A stretch of 10,074 nucleotides of DNA from Acidobacteriota bacterium (GCA_023265215.1 JAHFUH010000141.1:1-10074); one strand, 5' to 3'; shown: positions 1-7,036, counted from the stretch's first letter. Notes: generated by a model from the sequence alone, not told the origin. Program-made: numbers and translations.

Positions 1-489
1 CCTCACGCCATGCTTGTGAAGCGCGAACTGGAAATCCAGATCGAGTCGCTGCAAAGGAAAGAGATCGCCCGGAAATCGCTCCAGGATTTTGGCGCTGTTG
101 TTGTTATGGACAGCTATCTCCAGTCGGCTCAGTGGATCAACGAGATTGCCCCGGAGCACCTCGAGATTTTTTCGAGCATCCCTATTTCGATGATCGACAA
201 AATCCGGAATGCCGGCTCAATTTTCTATGGGGACTATTCTCCGGAGGCGGTCGGCGATTATTTCGCAGGCAGCAATCACGTGCTTCCCACCGGGGGAACT
301 GCCCGATTTTTCTCGCCCCTGGGTGTCTACCATTTTCAACGCAGGACAGGTATTATCCGGTATACGAAGGAAGAGCTGTCCCGCACCTGGAAATCCATTG
401 ATGCATTGGCGCGCTCCGAGGGACTGGACGCCCATGCAAAATCCGTGTGCATCCGGCAGGAATCGAATGCAACAAAGCGCAAGGAATAG
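1..489 (+). CDS. hisD: Histidinol dehydrogenase, C-terminal part (5' end outside window)
   Basis: HisD catalyses the last two steps of histidine synthesis, NAD-dependent oxidation of histidinol to histidine, as a zinc-dependent cytosolic dimer. The reading frame is open from base 1, so the gene runs off the left edge; 162 residues of an enzyme usually about 430 long are visible. The family core is clear: NEIAPEHLEI (visible residues 47-56), then GDYSPEAVGDYFAGSNHVLP (77-96). The catalytic Glu-His pair is E52/H53. The zinc ligand Asp is D86, the active-site His is H93, and the C-terminal zinc-ligand His is H145 in LDAHAKSV. The spacings between these residues equal those of E. coli E326/H327, D360, H367 and H419 (from memory). 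The ATG at position 10 is internal, not the start. hisC begins 5 bases after the stop. Confidence 0.97.
   Translation, partial: PHAMLVKRELEIQIESLQRKEIARKSLQDFGAVVVMDSYLQSAQWINEIAPEHLEIFSSIPISMIDKIRNAGSIFYGDYSPEAVGDYFAGSNHVLPTGGTARFFSPLGVYHFQRRTGIIRYTKEELSRTWKSIDALARSEGLDAHAKSVCIRQESNATKRKE
481..485 (+). promoter_or_regulatory. Shine-Dalgarno site deciding the hisC start
   Basis: AAGGA lies inside the last codons of hisD, 9 bases before a GTG at 495. It favours GTG 495 over the in-frame ATG at 447, which would add 16 residues unlike HisC and overlap hisD by 43 bp. Confidence 0.6.
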
Positions 490-494
490 CAGCC

Positions 495-1601
495 GTGAAG
501 AAGAACTCCCCGCTGTATGGTGTGAAACCAGAGGTTTTGAAATCGCCCGCATATACGTTGCGTGCATACGAAGCCGAGGTGAAGCTCAACCAGAACGAGA
601 ATCCTTTTGATTTTCCCGAAGATCTCAAAGAGGAGACCTTCCGTCGCTACAAAGAACGCAGATGGTCGGTTTATCCCGACTTTGTGCCCGATTCGCTGCG
701 CTTCAGCCTTGCCAAATTTACCGGATGGCACAAGGACGGCGTTCTGGTGGGCAACGGTTCGAATGAACTGCTGCAGGCCGCGCTGATGGTGATGGTAGGG
801 AAGGGTTCGCAGGTTGCCATACCCTATCCGACATTCACGGTTTATAAACTGATAGCCAATATCCTTGGAGCGAAAGTCGTCGGCATTCCGCTGAATCCGG
901 ACATGACCTATAACGTCGACGAGCTTGTTTCCAAAGCGAATGAATCACGCGCGCGAGTAATTGTCGTCAACAATCCCAACAATCCCACAGGTTCAGTTTT
1001 GAACAAGGAAGGGATCCTTCAGCTCCTGGAGAAATTTTCCGGGTTTGTCCTTCTGGACGAAGCTTATTATGAGTTTTGTGGATGCAGCGGATTCGAATTT
1101 CTTGAGCGCTACCCCAGATTGATCATTACAAGAACTTTTTCAAAGGCCATGGGCATGGCGGGATTGCGGGTCGGATACCTGCTCGCGCATCCCGATCTGG
1201 CAACCCAGATATCGAAGGCGAAGCTCCCTTACAATGTCAATCAGTTCAGCCTCACGGCGGCTGAAGTGGCGCTGGAAAATCTCGAAAGATTTCAGCCGGC
1301 AATTCAAAGTATCCTGGAGGAAAGAGAGCGCCTGGGCAAAGAGCTTAACGGAATTCCAGGCATCCGGGTCTATCCGACCCAAGCCAATTTTTTCCTGGTT
1401 GAAATTCCCGTTGAGCCACGCACGATTTTCGATGATTTGTACCGGCACGGCATTTTGATCCGTGATGTTTCTTCCTATCCGATGCTCTCGAAATGCCTGC
1501 GGATAAGCGTGGGCAAACGGGAGGAAAATGATCGTTTAATTTCCGCGCTGCGCACCGGCTTGGAAAATGCAGGGGCAGGCGCAGTGCATGGGACCCTATG
1601 A
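495..1601 (+). CDS. hisC: Histidinol-phosphate aminotransferase
   Basis: A PLP-dependent fold-type I aminotransferase that converts imidazole-acetol phosphate and glutamate to histidinol phosphate and 2-oxoglutarate. With the GTG start at 495 it is 368 residues, normal for the family. Visible motifs in order are: KLNQNENP (30-37) near the N-terminus; NGSNELL (87-93); NNPNNPTG (159-166); LLDEAYYEF (186-194), with the Asp that holds the PLP ring nitrogen at 188; and FSKAMGMAGLRVGY (215-228), with the PLP Schiff-base lysine at K217 and a phosphate-binding Arg at 225. LRISVGKREEN (335-345) carries the substrate-carboxylate Arg at 336. Family knowledge warns that HisC-like enzymes can act on aromatic substrates, but the position between hisD and hisB makes the histidine role very likely. 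Its stop overlaps the hisB start in an ATGA tetranucleotide, implying translational coupling. Confidence 0.96.
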   Translation: MKKNSPLYGVKPEVLKSPAYTLRAYEAEVKLNQNENPFDFPEDLKEETFRRYKERRWSVYPDFVPDSLRFSLAKFTGWHKDGVLVGNGSNELLQAALMVMVGKGSQVAIPYPTFTVYKLIANILGAKVVGIPLNPDMTYNVDELVSKANESRARVIVVNNPNNPTGSVLNKEGILQLLEKFSGFVLLDEAYYEFCGCSGFEFLERYPRLIITRTFSKAMGMAGLRVGYLLAHPDLATQISKAKLPYNVNQFSLTAAEVALENLERFQPAIQSILEERERLGKELNGIPGIRVYPTQANFFLVEIPVEPRTIFDDLYRHGILIRDVSSYPMLSKCLRISVGKREENDRLISALRTGLENAGAGAVHGTL

Positions 1602-2188
1602 GCGGACGAACAGCAAAAATTAACCGGACCACGAAAGAAACCGATATCGCCGTAGCGCTTGATTTGGATGGCGCCGGGCTGGGCAGTGTGCAGACAGGAG
1701 TTCAGTTCCTGGACCACATGCTTAATCTTTTTGCGAAACACGGTTTATTCGACCTGGAAGTTTCCTGCAAAGGCGACCTCGGGATCGACGCTCACCACTC
1801 CGTTGAAGATATTGGGATCTGTCTGGGAATGGCTTTGGAAAAGGCTCTGGGAGACAAGGAAGGGATTGTGCGCTTCGCGCATGCCTATTTCCCGATGGAT
1901 GAAACGCTGGTGCGCGTGGCGGTGGACCTTTCCGGGCGGCCATACCTTGTTTACAACGTCAAAGTGGACCGCGAGCGTGTCGGAGAACTGGATTCGGATC
2001 TCATCGAAGAGTTCTGGAAAGCGGTTGTCACGCATGCGCGGATGAGTTTGCATGTCGAGCTGCTGTATGGCCGCAACACTCATCACATTTTCGAGGCGGT
2101 TTTCAAAGCTGCGGCGCGCGCCTTGAGCCTTGCTTCCCGGCTCGATGCGCGAGTCCAGGGAGTGCCCTCCACTAAAGGAGTTCTGTAG
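1598..2188 (+). CDS. hisB: Imidazoleglycerol-phosphate dehydratase (monofunctional)
   Basis: HisB removes water from imidazole glycerol phosphate to give imidazole-acetol phosphate. The active form is a 24-subunit, manganese-dependent assembly. The 196-residue length is that of the stand-alone dehydratase; there is no N-terminal histidinol-phosphatase domain of the kind fused to it in E. coli. Motifs seen: FLDHMLNLFAKH (37-48); the metal-binding HHSVED (66-71); PMDETL (99-104); the second metal-binding element THHIFEAVFKA (161-171); and the C-terminal PSTKGVL (190-196). The start ATG overlaps the hisC stop (ATGA), and no strong ribosome-binding site is seen, so translation is probably coupled to hisC. 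The missing phosphatase must be supplied by a separate gene outside this window. Confidence 0.97.
   Translation: MSGRTAKINRTTKETDIAVALDLDGAGLGSVQTGVQFLDHMLNLFAKHGLFDLEVSCKGDLGIDAHHSVEDIGICLGMALEKALGDKEGIVRFAHAYFPMDETLVRVAVDLSGRPYLVYNVKVDRERVGELDSDLIEEFWKAVVTHARMSLHVELLYGRNTHHIFEAVFKAAARALSLASRLDARVQGVPSTKGVL
2174..2180 (+). promoter_or_regulatory. Shine-Dalgarno site deciding the hisH start
   Basis: AAAGGAG sits at the 3' end of hisB, 9 bases upstream of GTG 2190. It supports that GTG over an in-frame ATG at 2130 that would lie deep inside hisB. Confidence 0.65.
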
Positions 2189-2189
2189 A

Positions 2190-2810
2190 GTGCCGGCGAG
2201 TTACGATACTGTCATTGTGGATTACGGGATGGGCAATCTCCTGAGTGTGGAGAAGGCCGTTTCGGCTGTGGGAGGCTGTCCGCTTATCTCCGCTGATCCC
2301 GAAACGGTCCTGAATGCGGAACGGCTGATTCTGCCCGGTGTTGGCGCATTCGGCGATGCCATGAGGAACCTTGCACAAAACGGGCTCGATGATGCGGTCC
2401 GGAAGGCGGTGCATGCGGGGAAGCCTCTTCTCGGTTTATGTTTGGGGCTTCAATTACTTTTCAGCCATAGCGAGGAATTCGGCAGCCACGAGGGACTGGG
2501 TTTGATTCCAGGCCTGGTCCGCAGATTTGACGATTCGGTATTGCGGGTGCCGCATGTGGGCTGGAATCAGATCGAATCTGTCAGGCCGGATCCCTTGCTG
2601 AAAGAGATCCCGGATGGGAGCTATTTTTATTTTGTTCATTCTTTTTTTGTTGAACCGGACCGGCCGGAAGATGTTTTGACATGGACGAGCTACGGCCGCT
2701 CGTTCTGCTCCATCGCATGCCGGGGCAAAGTGTGGGGCGCTCAGTTTCATCCTGAGAAGAGCCAGGAAATGGGGAAACGCCTTCTGCGGAATTTTCTGGC
2801 CGTGAAGTAA
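2190..2810 (+). CDS. hisH: Imidazole glycerol phosphate synthase, glutamine amidotransferase subunit
   Basis: HisH is the class I (triad) glutaminase of imidazole glycerol phosphate synthase. It hydrolyses glutamine and passes ammonia through the HisF barrel. From GTG 2190 the protein has 206 residues, typical for the family. It opens with VIVDYGMGNLLSV (8-20), followed by ILPGVGAFGDAM (47-58) and the nucleophile elbow GLCLGLQLL (82-90) with catalytic Cys84. PHVGWN (121-126) is the HisF-interface motif of the family. FHPEKSQ (186-192) supplies the catalytic His187 and Glu189, so the full Cys-His-Glu triad is present. The start is one base past the hisB stop and is preceded by a good Shine-Dalgarno site. 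The partner subunit HisF is encoded two genes downstream. Confidence 0.97.
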   Translation: MPASYDTVIVDYGMGNLLSVEKAVSAVGGCPLISADPETVLNAERLILPGVGAFGDAMRNLAQNGLDDAVRKAVHAGKPLLGLCLGLQLLFSHSEEFGSHEGLGLIPGLVRRFDDSVLRVPHVGWNQIESVRPDPLLKEIPDGSYFYFVHSFFVEPDRPEDVLTWTSYGRSFCSIACRGKVWGAQFHPEKSQEMGKRLLRNFLAVK

Positions 2811-2811
2811 A

Positions 2812-2894
2812 ACAGCTATCAGCAGTCAACCATCTGCTGCCAGCTGCAAAAAATGAGCGTTTTGTTTTCCTGAGGGCTGACAGCTGAAAGCTAT
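2812..2894 (+). repeat. Imperfect inverted repeat filling the hisH-hisA gap
   Basis: The arms at 2812-2831 (ACAGCTATCAGCAGTCAACC) and 2875-2894 match as reverse complements at 16 of 20 positions by eye, with about 43 bases between them. The left side also holds a small nested hairpin (CAGCAG with CTGCTG, 8-base loop). The element occupies nearly the whole 88-base gap, in an operon whose other junctions overlap or are 16 bases or less. There is no T-run after the right arm, so it does not look like an intrinsic terminator. It may be a dispersed palindromic (REP- or MITE-like) element, or an RNA-processing or stability structure. No strong ribosome-binding site precedes hisA. Confidence 0.55.
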
Positions 2895-2898
2895 AAAT

Positions 2899-3630
2899 AT
2901 GTTCGAACTAATTCCGGCGGTGGATCTAAAAGGCGGGAAATGCGTCAGGCTTCAGGAAGGGATTGCTTCGAAAGCGACTGAATATGGCAGCGATCCCGTA
3001 GCTATGGCACTCCACTGGGAAGCACAGGGCGCGACTCGCCTTCACCTGGTAGATCTGGATGGCGCATTTTCCGGCCAGGCGGCGCACCTCGATATCGCGA
3101 AGGCGATCTTCAGTTCTCTGAAAATTCCCGTTCAGTTCGGCGGCGGGCTGAGGACATTAGAGCAGGTTGATACAATTCTGAACCTAGGGGCGAAACGGGC
3201 TATCCTCGGGACAATTGCTGTGGACAACCCCGGGATAGTTGAAGAAGCCGTACGGCGCTACAAATCGGCGATCGTTGTCGGAATCGACGCTCGCGGAGGC
3301 AAAGTTGCCTTGCGCGGTTGGGTGGATCAAACTGTTCTGACTGGTGTGGAACTTGCCGGGCGAATGAAAGCTCTCGGCGTAGAGCGTGTTATTTATACCG
3401 ATGTGGCGCGCGATGGAATGCTTCGCGGCGTGAATGTGGAGGAGACTGAGAATTTGTGCCGCGAAGCGGGCATCCAGGTTATTGCCAGCGGCGGTGTTTC
3501 GACCGTGGATGATGTCCGGGCGCTCTGGGAAAAACGTGAGTGCGGAATCGAGGGGGTTATCCTCGGCCGGGCGCTATACGATAGGAAATTGGATTATTCT
3601 GCGCTGAAAGCGCGGATGGTTTCGTGGTAA
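2899..3630 (+). CDS. hisA: Phosphoribosylformimino-AICAR phosphate isomerase (ProFAR isomerase)
   Basis: HisA performs the Amadori rearrangement of ProFAR to PRFAR on a half-barrel-duplicated TIM fold. It has 243 residues, usual for the family. The first catalytic Asp is D9 in LIPAVDLKGGKCVRL (residues 4-18), with DLDGAFSG following at the end of the second strand. FGGGLRT is the first phosphate-binding loop. The second catalytic Asp is D130 in VGIDARGGKVALRGW. YTDVARDGMLRGVN, VIASGGVS and GVILGRALY complete the barrel, the last two forming the second phosphate-binding site. The tryptophan-related substitutions expected of the bifunctional PriA were not examined in detail. Because this locus is a dedicated his cluster, a plain HisA is the simplest reading. 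The start ATG follows the inverted repeat directly. Confidence 0.96.
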   Translation: MFELIPAVDLKGGKCVRLQEGIASKATEYGSDPVAMALHWEAQGATRLHLVDLDGAFSGQAAHLDIAKAIFSSLKIPVQFGGGLRTLEQVDTILNLGAKRAILGTIAVDNPGIVEEAVRRYKSAIVVGIDARGGKVALRGWVDQTVLTGVELAGRMKALGVERVIYTDVARDGMLRGVNVEETENLCREAGIQVIASGGVSTVDDVRALWEKRECGIEGVILGRALYDRKLDYSALKARMVSW

Positions 3631-3636
3631 TTCATC

Positions 3637-4416
3637 ATGCTTGCCAAAAGAATTATACCTTGCCTTGACGTGCGCGACGGAAGGGTTGTCAAAGGCACTC
3701 ATTTTGTGAATCTTGTTGATGCCGGGGATCCGGTCGAGACTGCGGCGCGCTACGATTCCGAAGGCGCCGATGAACTGGTTTTTCTTGATATAACCGCGTC
3801 TTCCGACCGCCGGGATATTGTCGCCAAAATGGTTCGGGCAGTGGCCGACAGAATTTTTATCCCTTTCACGGTGGGCGGCGGATTGCGCACGATTGAGGAT
3901 ATTCAGGCAATCCTGCGGGCGGGAGCCGACAAGGTTTCGTTAAATACCTCTGCCGTGGAAAATCCCAACCTGATTGTTGAAGCATCGAAATATTTTGGTT
4001 CGCAGTGCATCATAGTTGCGATCGATGCGCGCCGGGTGAAAAATTGGAATCCGGAAGAACCGAAATGGGAAGTTACCACCCACGGTGGAAGGATGACCCA
4101 GGCGCTCGAAGCTGTTGCCTGGGCTGAAGAAGCTGCCTCTCTGGGCGCCGGCGAGATATTGCTGACCTCAATGGATTGCGATGGAACACAGTCTGGCTAT
4201 GACAATCTGCTGAATGCCAGGATTTCCGAAAGGGTGAAAATCCCCGTGATTGCCTCCGGCGGGTGCGGGACGCTTCAGCATATTGCGGATGCATTTACCG
4301 AAGGGAAAGCCAGCGCTGCGCTGGCGGCCTCTATTTTTCACTTCGGATACCACACAATCGCTGAGGCCAAGCGATTTTTGCAGGAGCGCGGCATTCCCGT
4401 GCGACTGACTCAGTAA
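3637..4416 (+). CDS. hisF: Imidazole glycerol phosphate synthase, cyclase subunit
   Basis: HisF uses ammonia delivered by HisH to convert PRFAR into imidazole glycerol phosphate and AICAR, linking histidine and purine synthesis. The 259-residue TIM barrel starts MLAKRIIPCLDVRDGRVVKG, with catalytic Asp D11. The other catalytic Asp is D130 in IIVAIDARRV; both numbers match those known for Thermotoga HisF. Other family motifs are TVGGGLRT, GADKVSLNTSAVENP, THGGR, LLTSMDCDGTQSGYD, VIASGGCGT and ASIFHF. The gene begins 6 bases after the hisA stop. No clear Shine-Dalgarno site is seen, so coupling to hisA is likely. It is related to hisA by ancient duplication, as in all bacteria. Confidence 0.97.
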   Translation: MLAKRIIPCLDVRDGRVVKGTHFVNLVDAGDPVETAARYDSEGADELVFLDITASSDRRDIVAKMVRAVADRIFIPFTVGGGLRTIEDIQAILRAGADKVSLNTSAVENPNLIVEASKYFGSQCIIVAIDARRVKNWNPEEPKWEVTTHGGRMTQALEAVAWAEEAASLGAGEILLTSMDCDGTQSGYDNLLNARISERVKIPVIASGGCGTLQHIADAFTEGKASAALAASIFHFGYHTIAEAKRFLQERGIPVRLTQ

Positions 4417-4432
4417 TGGGCTTGATGACATT

Positions 4433-4759
4433 ATGAAAAAAATAGACGAGTTGAAATGGGACTCCAGGGGATTGATACCTGCGGTTGTGCAGGATGCAAA
4501 AACGGGAGAGGTTCTGACCGTTGCCTATGTGAGCCGCGAGAGCATGGCAAAAATGCAGGAATGCAGGGAAACGGTTTTCTACAGCAGAAGCCGGCAGTGC
4601 CTTTGGCATAAAGGGGAAACATCCGGCAACACGCAAAAAGTTGTCAGCATCGCGACCGACTGCGATCAGGATTCTCTGGTTATTCGAGTCGAACCGAAAG
4701 GGCCTGCCTGCCATACGGGCGCCCGCTCCTGCTTTTTCGAAGAAGTTGAGGGGTTTTGA
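4433..4759 (+). CDS. hisI: Phosphoribosyl-AMP cyclohydrolase (HisI domain only)
   Basis: HisI opens the purine ring of phosphoribosyl-AMP to give ProFAR, a zinc- and magnesium-dependent hydrolysis. The 108-residue protein holds only the cyclohydrolase domain; the C-terminal HisE pyrophosphohydrolase domain found fused in enterobacteria is absent. Key motifs: VAYVSRESM (30-38); the signature SRSRQCLWHKGETSGNTQKV (51-70); DCDQD (76-80), with the Asp pair expected to bind magnesium and Cys77 expected to bind zinc; and PACHTGARSCFF (91-102), with zinc-type cysteines C93 and C100. The gene starts 16 bases after hisF, with no strong ribosome-binding site. It appears to be the last gene of the his operon, because a strong hairpin follows. 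A separate hisE is needed and is not in this window. Confidence 0.96.
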   Translation: MKKIDELKWDSRGLIPAVVQDAKTGEVLTVAYVSRESMAKMQECRETVFYSRSRQCLWHKGETSGNTQKVVSIATDCDQDSLVIRVEPKGPACHTGARSCFFEEVEGF

Positions 4760-4809
4760 GACTTCGAGAGAACTGGCGTAAACCAACAGCGTTTGGGGTC
4801 GGGGTCAGT

Positions 4810-4858
4810 ATCGATATCGGGGTCGAAAAAGTAACGAATCGACCCCGATACCGATTTT
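4810..4858 (+). terminator. Long GC-rich hairpin after hisI: probable his-operon terminator or palindromic repeat
   Basis: The arms at 4810-4826 and 4839-4855 pair over 17 bases with one mismatch (12 perfect pairs nearest the loop, TATCGGGGTCGA with its complement) around a 12-base loop. TTTT follows at 4855-4858, a weak U-tract. The 6-mer GGGGTC occurs three times on the plus strand (4795, 4801, 4819), and its complement GACCCC is in the right arm. That repetitiveness is more typical of a dispersed palindromic repeat than of a dedicated terminator. The position between hisI and glgC suits termination; both may be true. Confidence 0.6.
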
Positions 4859-4885
4859 CAAGAAAACTTGCCTGCCGGATATAAT
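4857..4885 (+). promoter_or_regulatory. Possible sigma-70 promoter for glgC
   Basis: A perfect TATAAT lies at 4880-4885, with a poor -35 match TTCAAG at 4857-4862 and a 17-base spacer. Transcription would start near 4892, leaving a leader of about 13 bases that begins just before the ribosome-binding site AGGAG (4893-4897). The very short leader and weak -35 keep this tentative. Confidence 0.35.
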
Positions 4886-4892
4886 TGGAACC

Positions 4893-4897
4893 AGGAG
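4893..4897 (+). promoter_or_regulatory. Shine-Dalgarno site for glgC
   Basis: AGGAG, 7 bases before ATG 4905, fixes the glgC start. Confidence 0.65.
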
Positions 4898-4904
4898 ATG
4901 CGTC

Positions 4905-6158
4905 ATGCTGGACGTCATGGGTGTTGTTCTGAGTGGCGGACAGGGCAAACGTCTTTATCCGCTCACAAAGTTGAGAAGCAAACCGGCTGTTCCACTGGGG
5001 GGCAAATACCGGCTGATCGATATCCCGATAAGCAACTGCCTGAATTCCCAAATTAACAAGATTTTTGTCCTGACCCAGTTCAACTCGGCATCTCTCAACC
5101 GACACATTGTTCAAACGTATAAGTTCGACATGTTCAACGGAGGGTTCGTCGATATCCTTGCCGCCGAGCAGACTCCGGACAATCCTAACTGGTTCCAGGG
5201 TACGGCGGACGCCGTCCGTCAAAGCATCAAGCACCTGACCCCTTTTGATGAGGTTGAATACATCATCGTTCTTTCCGGCGATCAGCTGTATCAAATGGAT
5301 TATCGCTCCATCATTGATTTTCACAAGAAAAGCCGTGCGGACATAACCATTGCGGCCAAACCTGTGTCCGCCGAAGAGGCTTCTGGCTTGGGTATCATGA
5401 AAGTCCAGCAGGACGGCCGGGCTGTCGCATTTATAGAGAAGCCGAAAGCAGGCGAATTGCAGGAATCACAATTCGCCTGCTCGGCGGAAGATCCGCGGTT
5501 TCTCGCCAGCATGGGTATCTACGTTTTTCCCAAGCAGCTCCTTGTCGATATATTGACGGAGTCGACGGCCGTAGATTTCGGGAAGGAACTCATTCCCCAG
5601 TCAATCGAAAAACATAAAGTCATGGCCCATGTATTCGATGGCTATTGGGAGGACATCGGGACCATTCGGTCCTTTTATGAAGCCAATCTTGCGCTGACCG
5701 GTGTTGCGCCAAAATTCAGCTTTTATGGGAACATGCCCATTTACACGCGCCCGCGAAATTTGCCCGGCTCAAAGCTGAATTACTGCACCATTCACCATTC
5801 GATCATTGCCGAAGGCTGTATCCTCAGCGGCGCCGGGATTACGCACTCCATTATCGGACTCAGAAGCAGGATTGGAAACGGCACGACCATCAAGCATTCC
5901 ATCATAATGGGCACGGACCGCTTTGAAACTGTCGAGCAGATTGAGGAAAATGCAGCGAAGAAAACCCCGAGCTTAGGCATTGGAAATCACTGCACCATAA
6001 TCAATGCGATCATCGACAAGGATGTTCGTATCGGTGATAACGTTTCCATTATCAATGCCCATAACCTGCAGGAGAAGGACGACGAGCATTACAGCATCCG
6101 GGATGGCATTATTGTCGTGCCGAAAGGCTCCGTGATCCGCTCCGGCACCGTGATTTGA
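4905..6158 (+). CDS. glgC: Glucose-1-phosphate adenylyltransferase (ADP-glucose pyrophosphorylase), plant/cyanobacterial-like
   Basis: GlgC makes ADP-glucose from ATP and glucose-1-phosphate, the committed step of glycogen synthesis. The 417 residues split into an N-terminal nucleotidyltransferase domain and a C-terminal left-handed beta-helix (about 290-417) with hexapeptide-like turns. Motifs: VVLSGGQGKRLYPLT (7-21) for nucleotide binding; KPAVPLGGKYRLIDIPISNC (26-45); FQGTADAVRQ (97-106); SGDQLYQMDY (124-133) with catalytic Asp126; IEKPK (177-181) with the glucose-1-phosphate Lys179; SMGIYVF (202-208); and GYWEDIGTIRSFYEANLA (246-263). The stretches INKIFVLTQFNSASLNRH (50-67), PKFSFY (269-274) and AIIDKDVRIG (368-377) resemble cyanobacterial and plant enzymes more than the E. 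coli type, so 3-phosphoglycerate/phosphate control is conceivable. No other glycogen gene is adjacent. nfo follows after 5 bases. Confidence 0.96.
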   Translation: MLDVMGVVLSGGQGKRLYPLTKLRSKPAVPLGGKYRLIDIPISNCLNSQINKIFVLTQFNSASLNRHIVQTYKFDMFNGGFVDILAAEQTPDNPNWFQGTADAVRQSIKHLTPFDEVEYIIVLSGDQLYQMDYRSIIDFHKKSRADITIAAKPVSAEEASGLGIMKVQQDGRAVAFIEKPKAGELQESQFACSAEDPRFLASMGIYVFPKQLLVDILTESTAVDFGKELIPQSIEKHKVMAHVFDGYWEDIGTIRSFYEANLALTGVAPKFSFYGNMPIYTRPRNLPGSKLNYCTIHHSIIAEGCILSGAGITHSIIGLRSRIGNGTTIKHSIIMGTDRFETVEQIEENAAKKTPSLGIGNHCTIINAIIDKDVRIGDNVSIINAHNLQEKDDEHYSIRDGIIVVPKGSVIRSGTVI

Positions 6159-6163
6159 ACTTT

Positions 6164-7036
6164 ATGAGCGAACTGCTGGCAGGCGCCCACATGTCCATTG
6201 CCGGCGGCGTTCACCGCGCATTCAAGCGGGGACAGCTTGCGGGCTGCAGGACAATTCAGATTTTTCTGAAAAACAGCAATCAGTGGAAAGCAAAAACTCT
6301 GACCGACCTGGATAGCGCTCTTTTCAAGGATGCGCAGAAGCAAAGCGGCATCCAGCCCGTCGTGGCTCACGATAGCTATCTGATTAACCTGGCCTCACCG
6401 GATAAATCCCTTTGGCACAAATCCCTCGAAGCTTTTATCGGGGAAATGAAACGCGCCAATTTCCTCGGGATTCCATATCTGGTTATGCATCCGGGCGCGC
6501 ATGTCGGCACAGGAATCGAGGTGGGGATCAAGCGAATATCGGAGGCCCTCAAATCCGCACTGGAAACGGTGGAACCTCCCGTTTCAGTTCTTCTGGAAAA
6601 CACGGCAGGGCAGGGGAGCAGCATTGGCCATTGCTTTGAGCATCTGGCCGCCATCATGGAAAAGATCCCCTATCCGGACCGCGTTGGAGTGTGCCTGGAC
6701 ACGTGCCACGTTTTCGCTGCAGGGTACGATATCCGAACCGAGGAAGGCTACAAATCGACGATGCGGAATTTCGATTGCCTTGTTGGCATCAAAAAGATTC
6801 GGGCATTTCACGTCAATGACAGCAAAAAGGAACTTGGATCGCACGTGGACCGGCATGCCCATATCGGTCAAGGTTGCATCGGGCTCGAAGCTTTCCGTTG
6901 TCTGGTTAATGACCGCCGGTTTGCAAAGGTTCCCAAAATACTGGAGACACCTAAAGGCCCCGAGCTCGAAGAAGACATCATGAATCTGGCAACATTGAAA
7001 TCTCTGCTTGTAAAAAGAGCCGCGGATGAACGCTGA
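6164..7036 (+). CDS. nfo: Endonuclease IV (AP endonuclease)
   Basis: Nfo cuts DNA 5' to abasic sites and removes 3' blocking groups during base-excision repair, using a three-zinc centre in a TIM barrel. From ATG 6164 the protein has 290 residues, close to the usual 280-285. All nine expected metal ligands are visible: H69 (VAHDSY), H109 (MHPGAH), E145 (LLENTAG), D179 and H182 (LDTCH), H216 (FHVND), D229 and H231 (VDRHAHIG) and E261 (LETPKG). These numbers equal those I recall for E. coli Nfo, which supports ATG 6164 rather than an in-frame TTG at 6155 that overlaps the glgC stop. The N-terminus GAHMSIAGG is typical. The gap to glgC is 5 bases and no strong ribosome-binding site is seen, so it is probably co-transcribed and translationally coupled. 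Confidence 0.96.
   Translation: MSELLAGAHMSIAGGVHRAFKRGQLAGCRTIQIFLKNSNQWKAKTLTDLDSALFKDAQKQSGIQPVVAHDSYLINLASPDKSLWHKSLEAFIGEMKRANFLGIPYLVMHPGAHVGTGIEVGIKRISEALKSALETVEPPVSVLLENTAGQGSSIGHCFEHLAAIMEKIPYPDRVGVCLDTCHVFAAGYDIRTEEGYKSTMRNFDCLVGIKKIRAFHVNDSKKELGSHVDRHAHIGQGCIGLEAFRCLVNDRRFAKVPKILETPKGPELEEDIMNLATLKSLLVKRAADER

Noticed and set aside
1..489. Histidine leader or attenuator
   Set aside because: The operon's 5' end is outside the window and no His-rich leader peptide is visible in it.
447..494. Upstream ATG for hisC inside hisD
   Set aside because: The extra 16 residues are not HisC-like and GTG 495 has an AAGGA at good spacing.
2130..2189. Upstream ATG for hisH inside hisB
   Set aside because: The added residues are out-of-frame hisB sequence, and AAAGGAG before GTG 2190 gives the normal HisH N-terminus.
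4680..5324. 214-codon open frame on the minus strand across the hisI-glgC region
   Set aside because: It lies mostly opposite the confident glgC N-terminus, has no recognisable motif or ribosome-binding site, and its protein looks like a shadow of the sense codons.
6155..6163. TTG start for nfo overlapping the glgC stop (TTGA)
   Set aside because: It adds only three residues and has no ribosome-binding site. The ATG at 6164 makes the metal-ligand numbering coincide with that recalled for E. coli Nfo.
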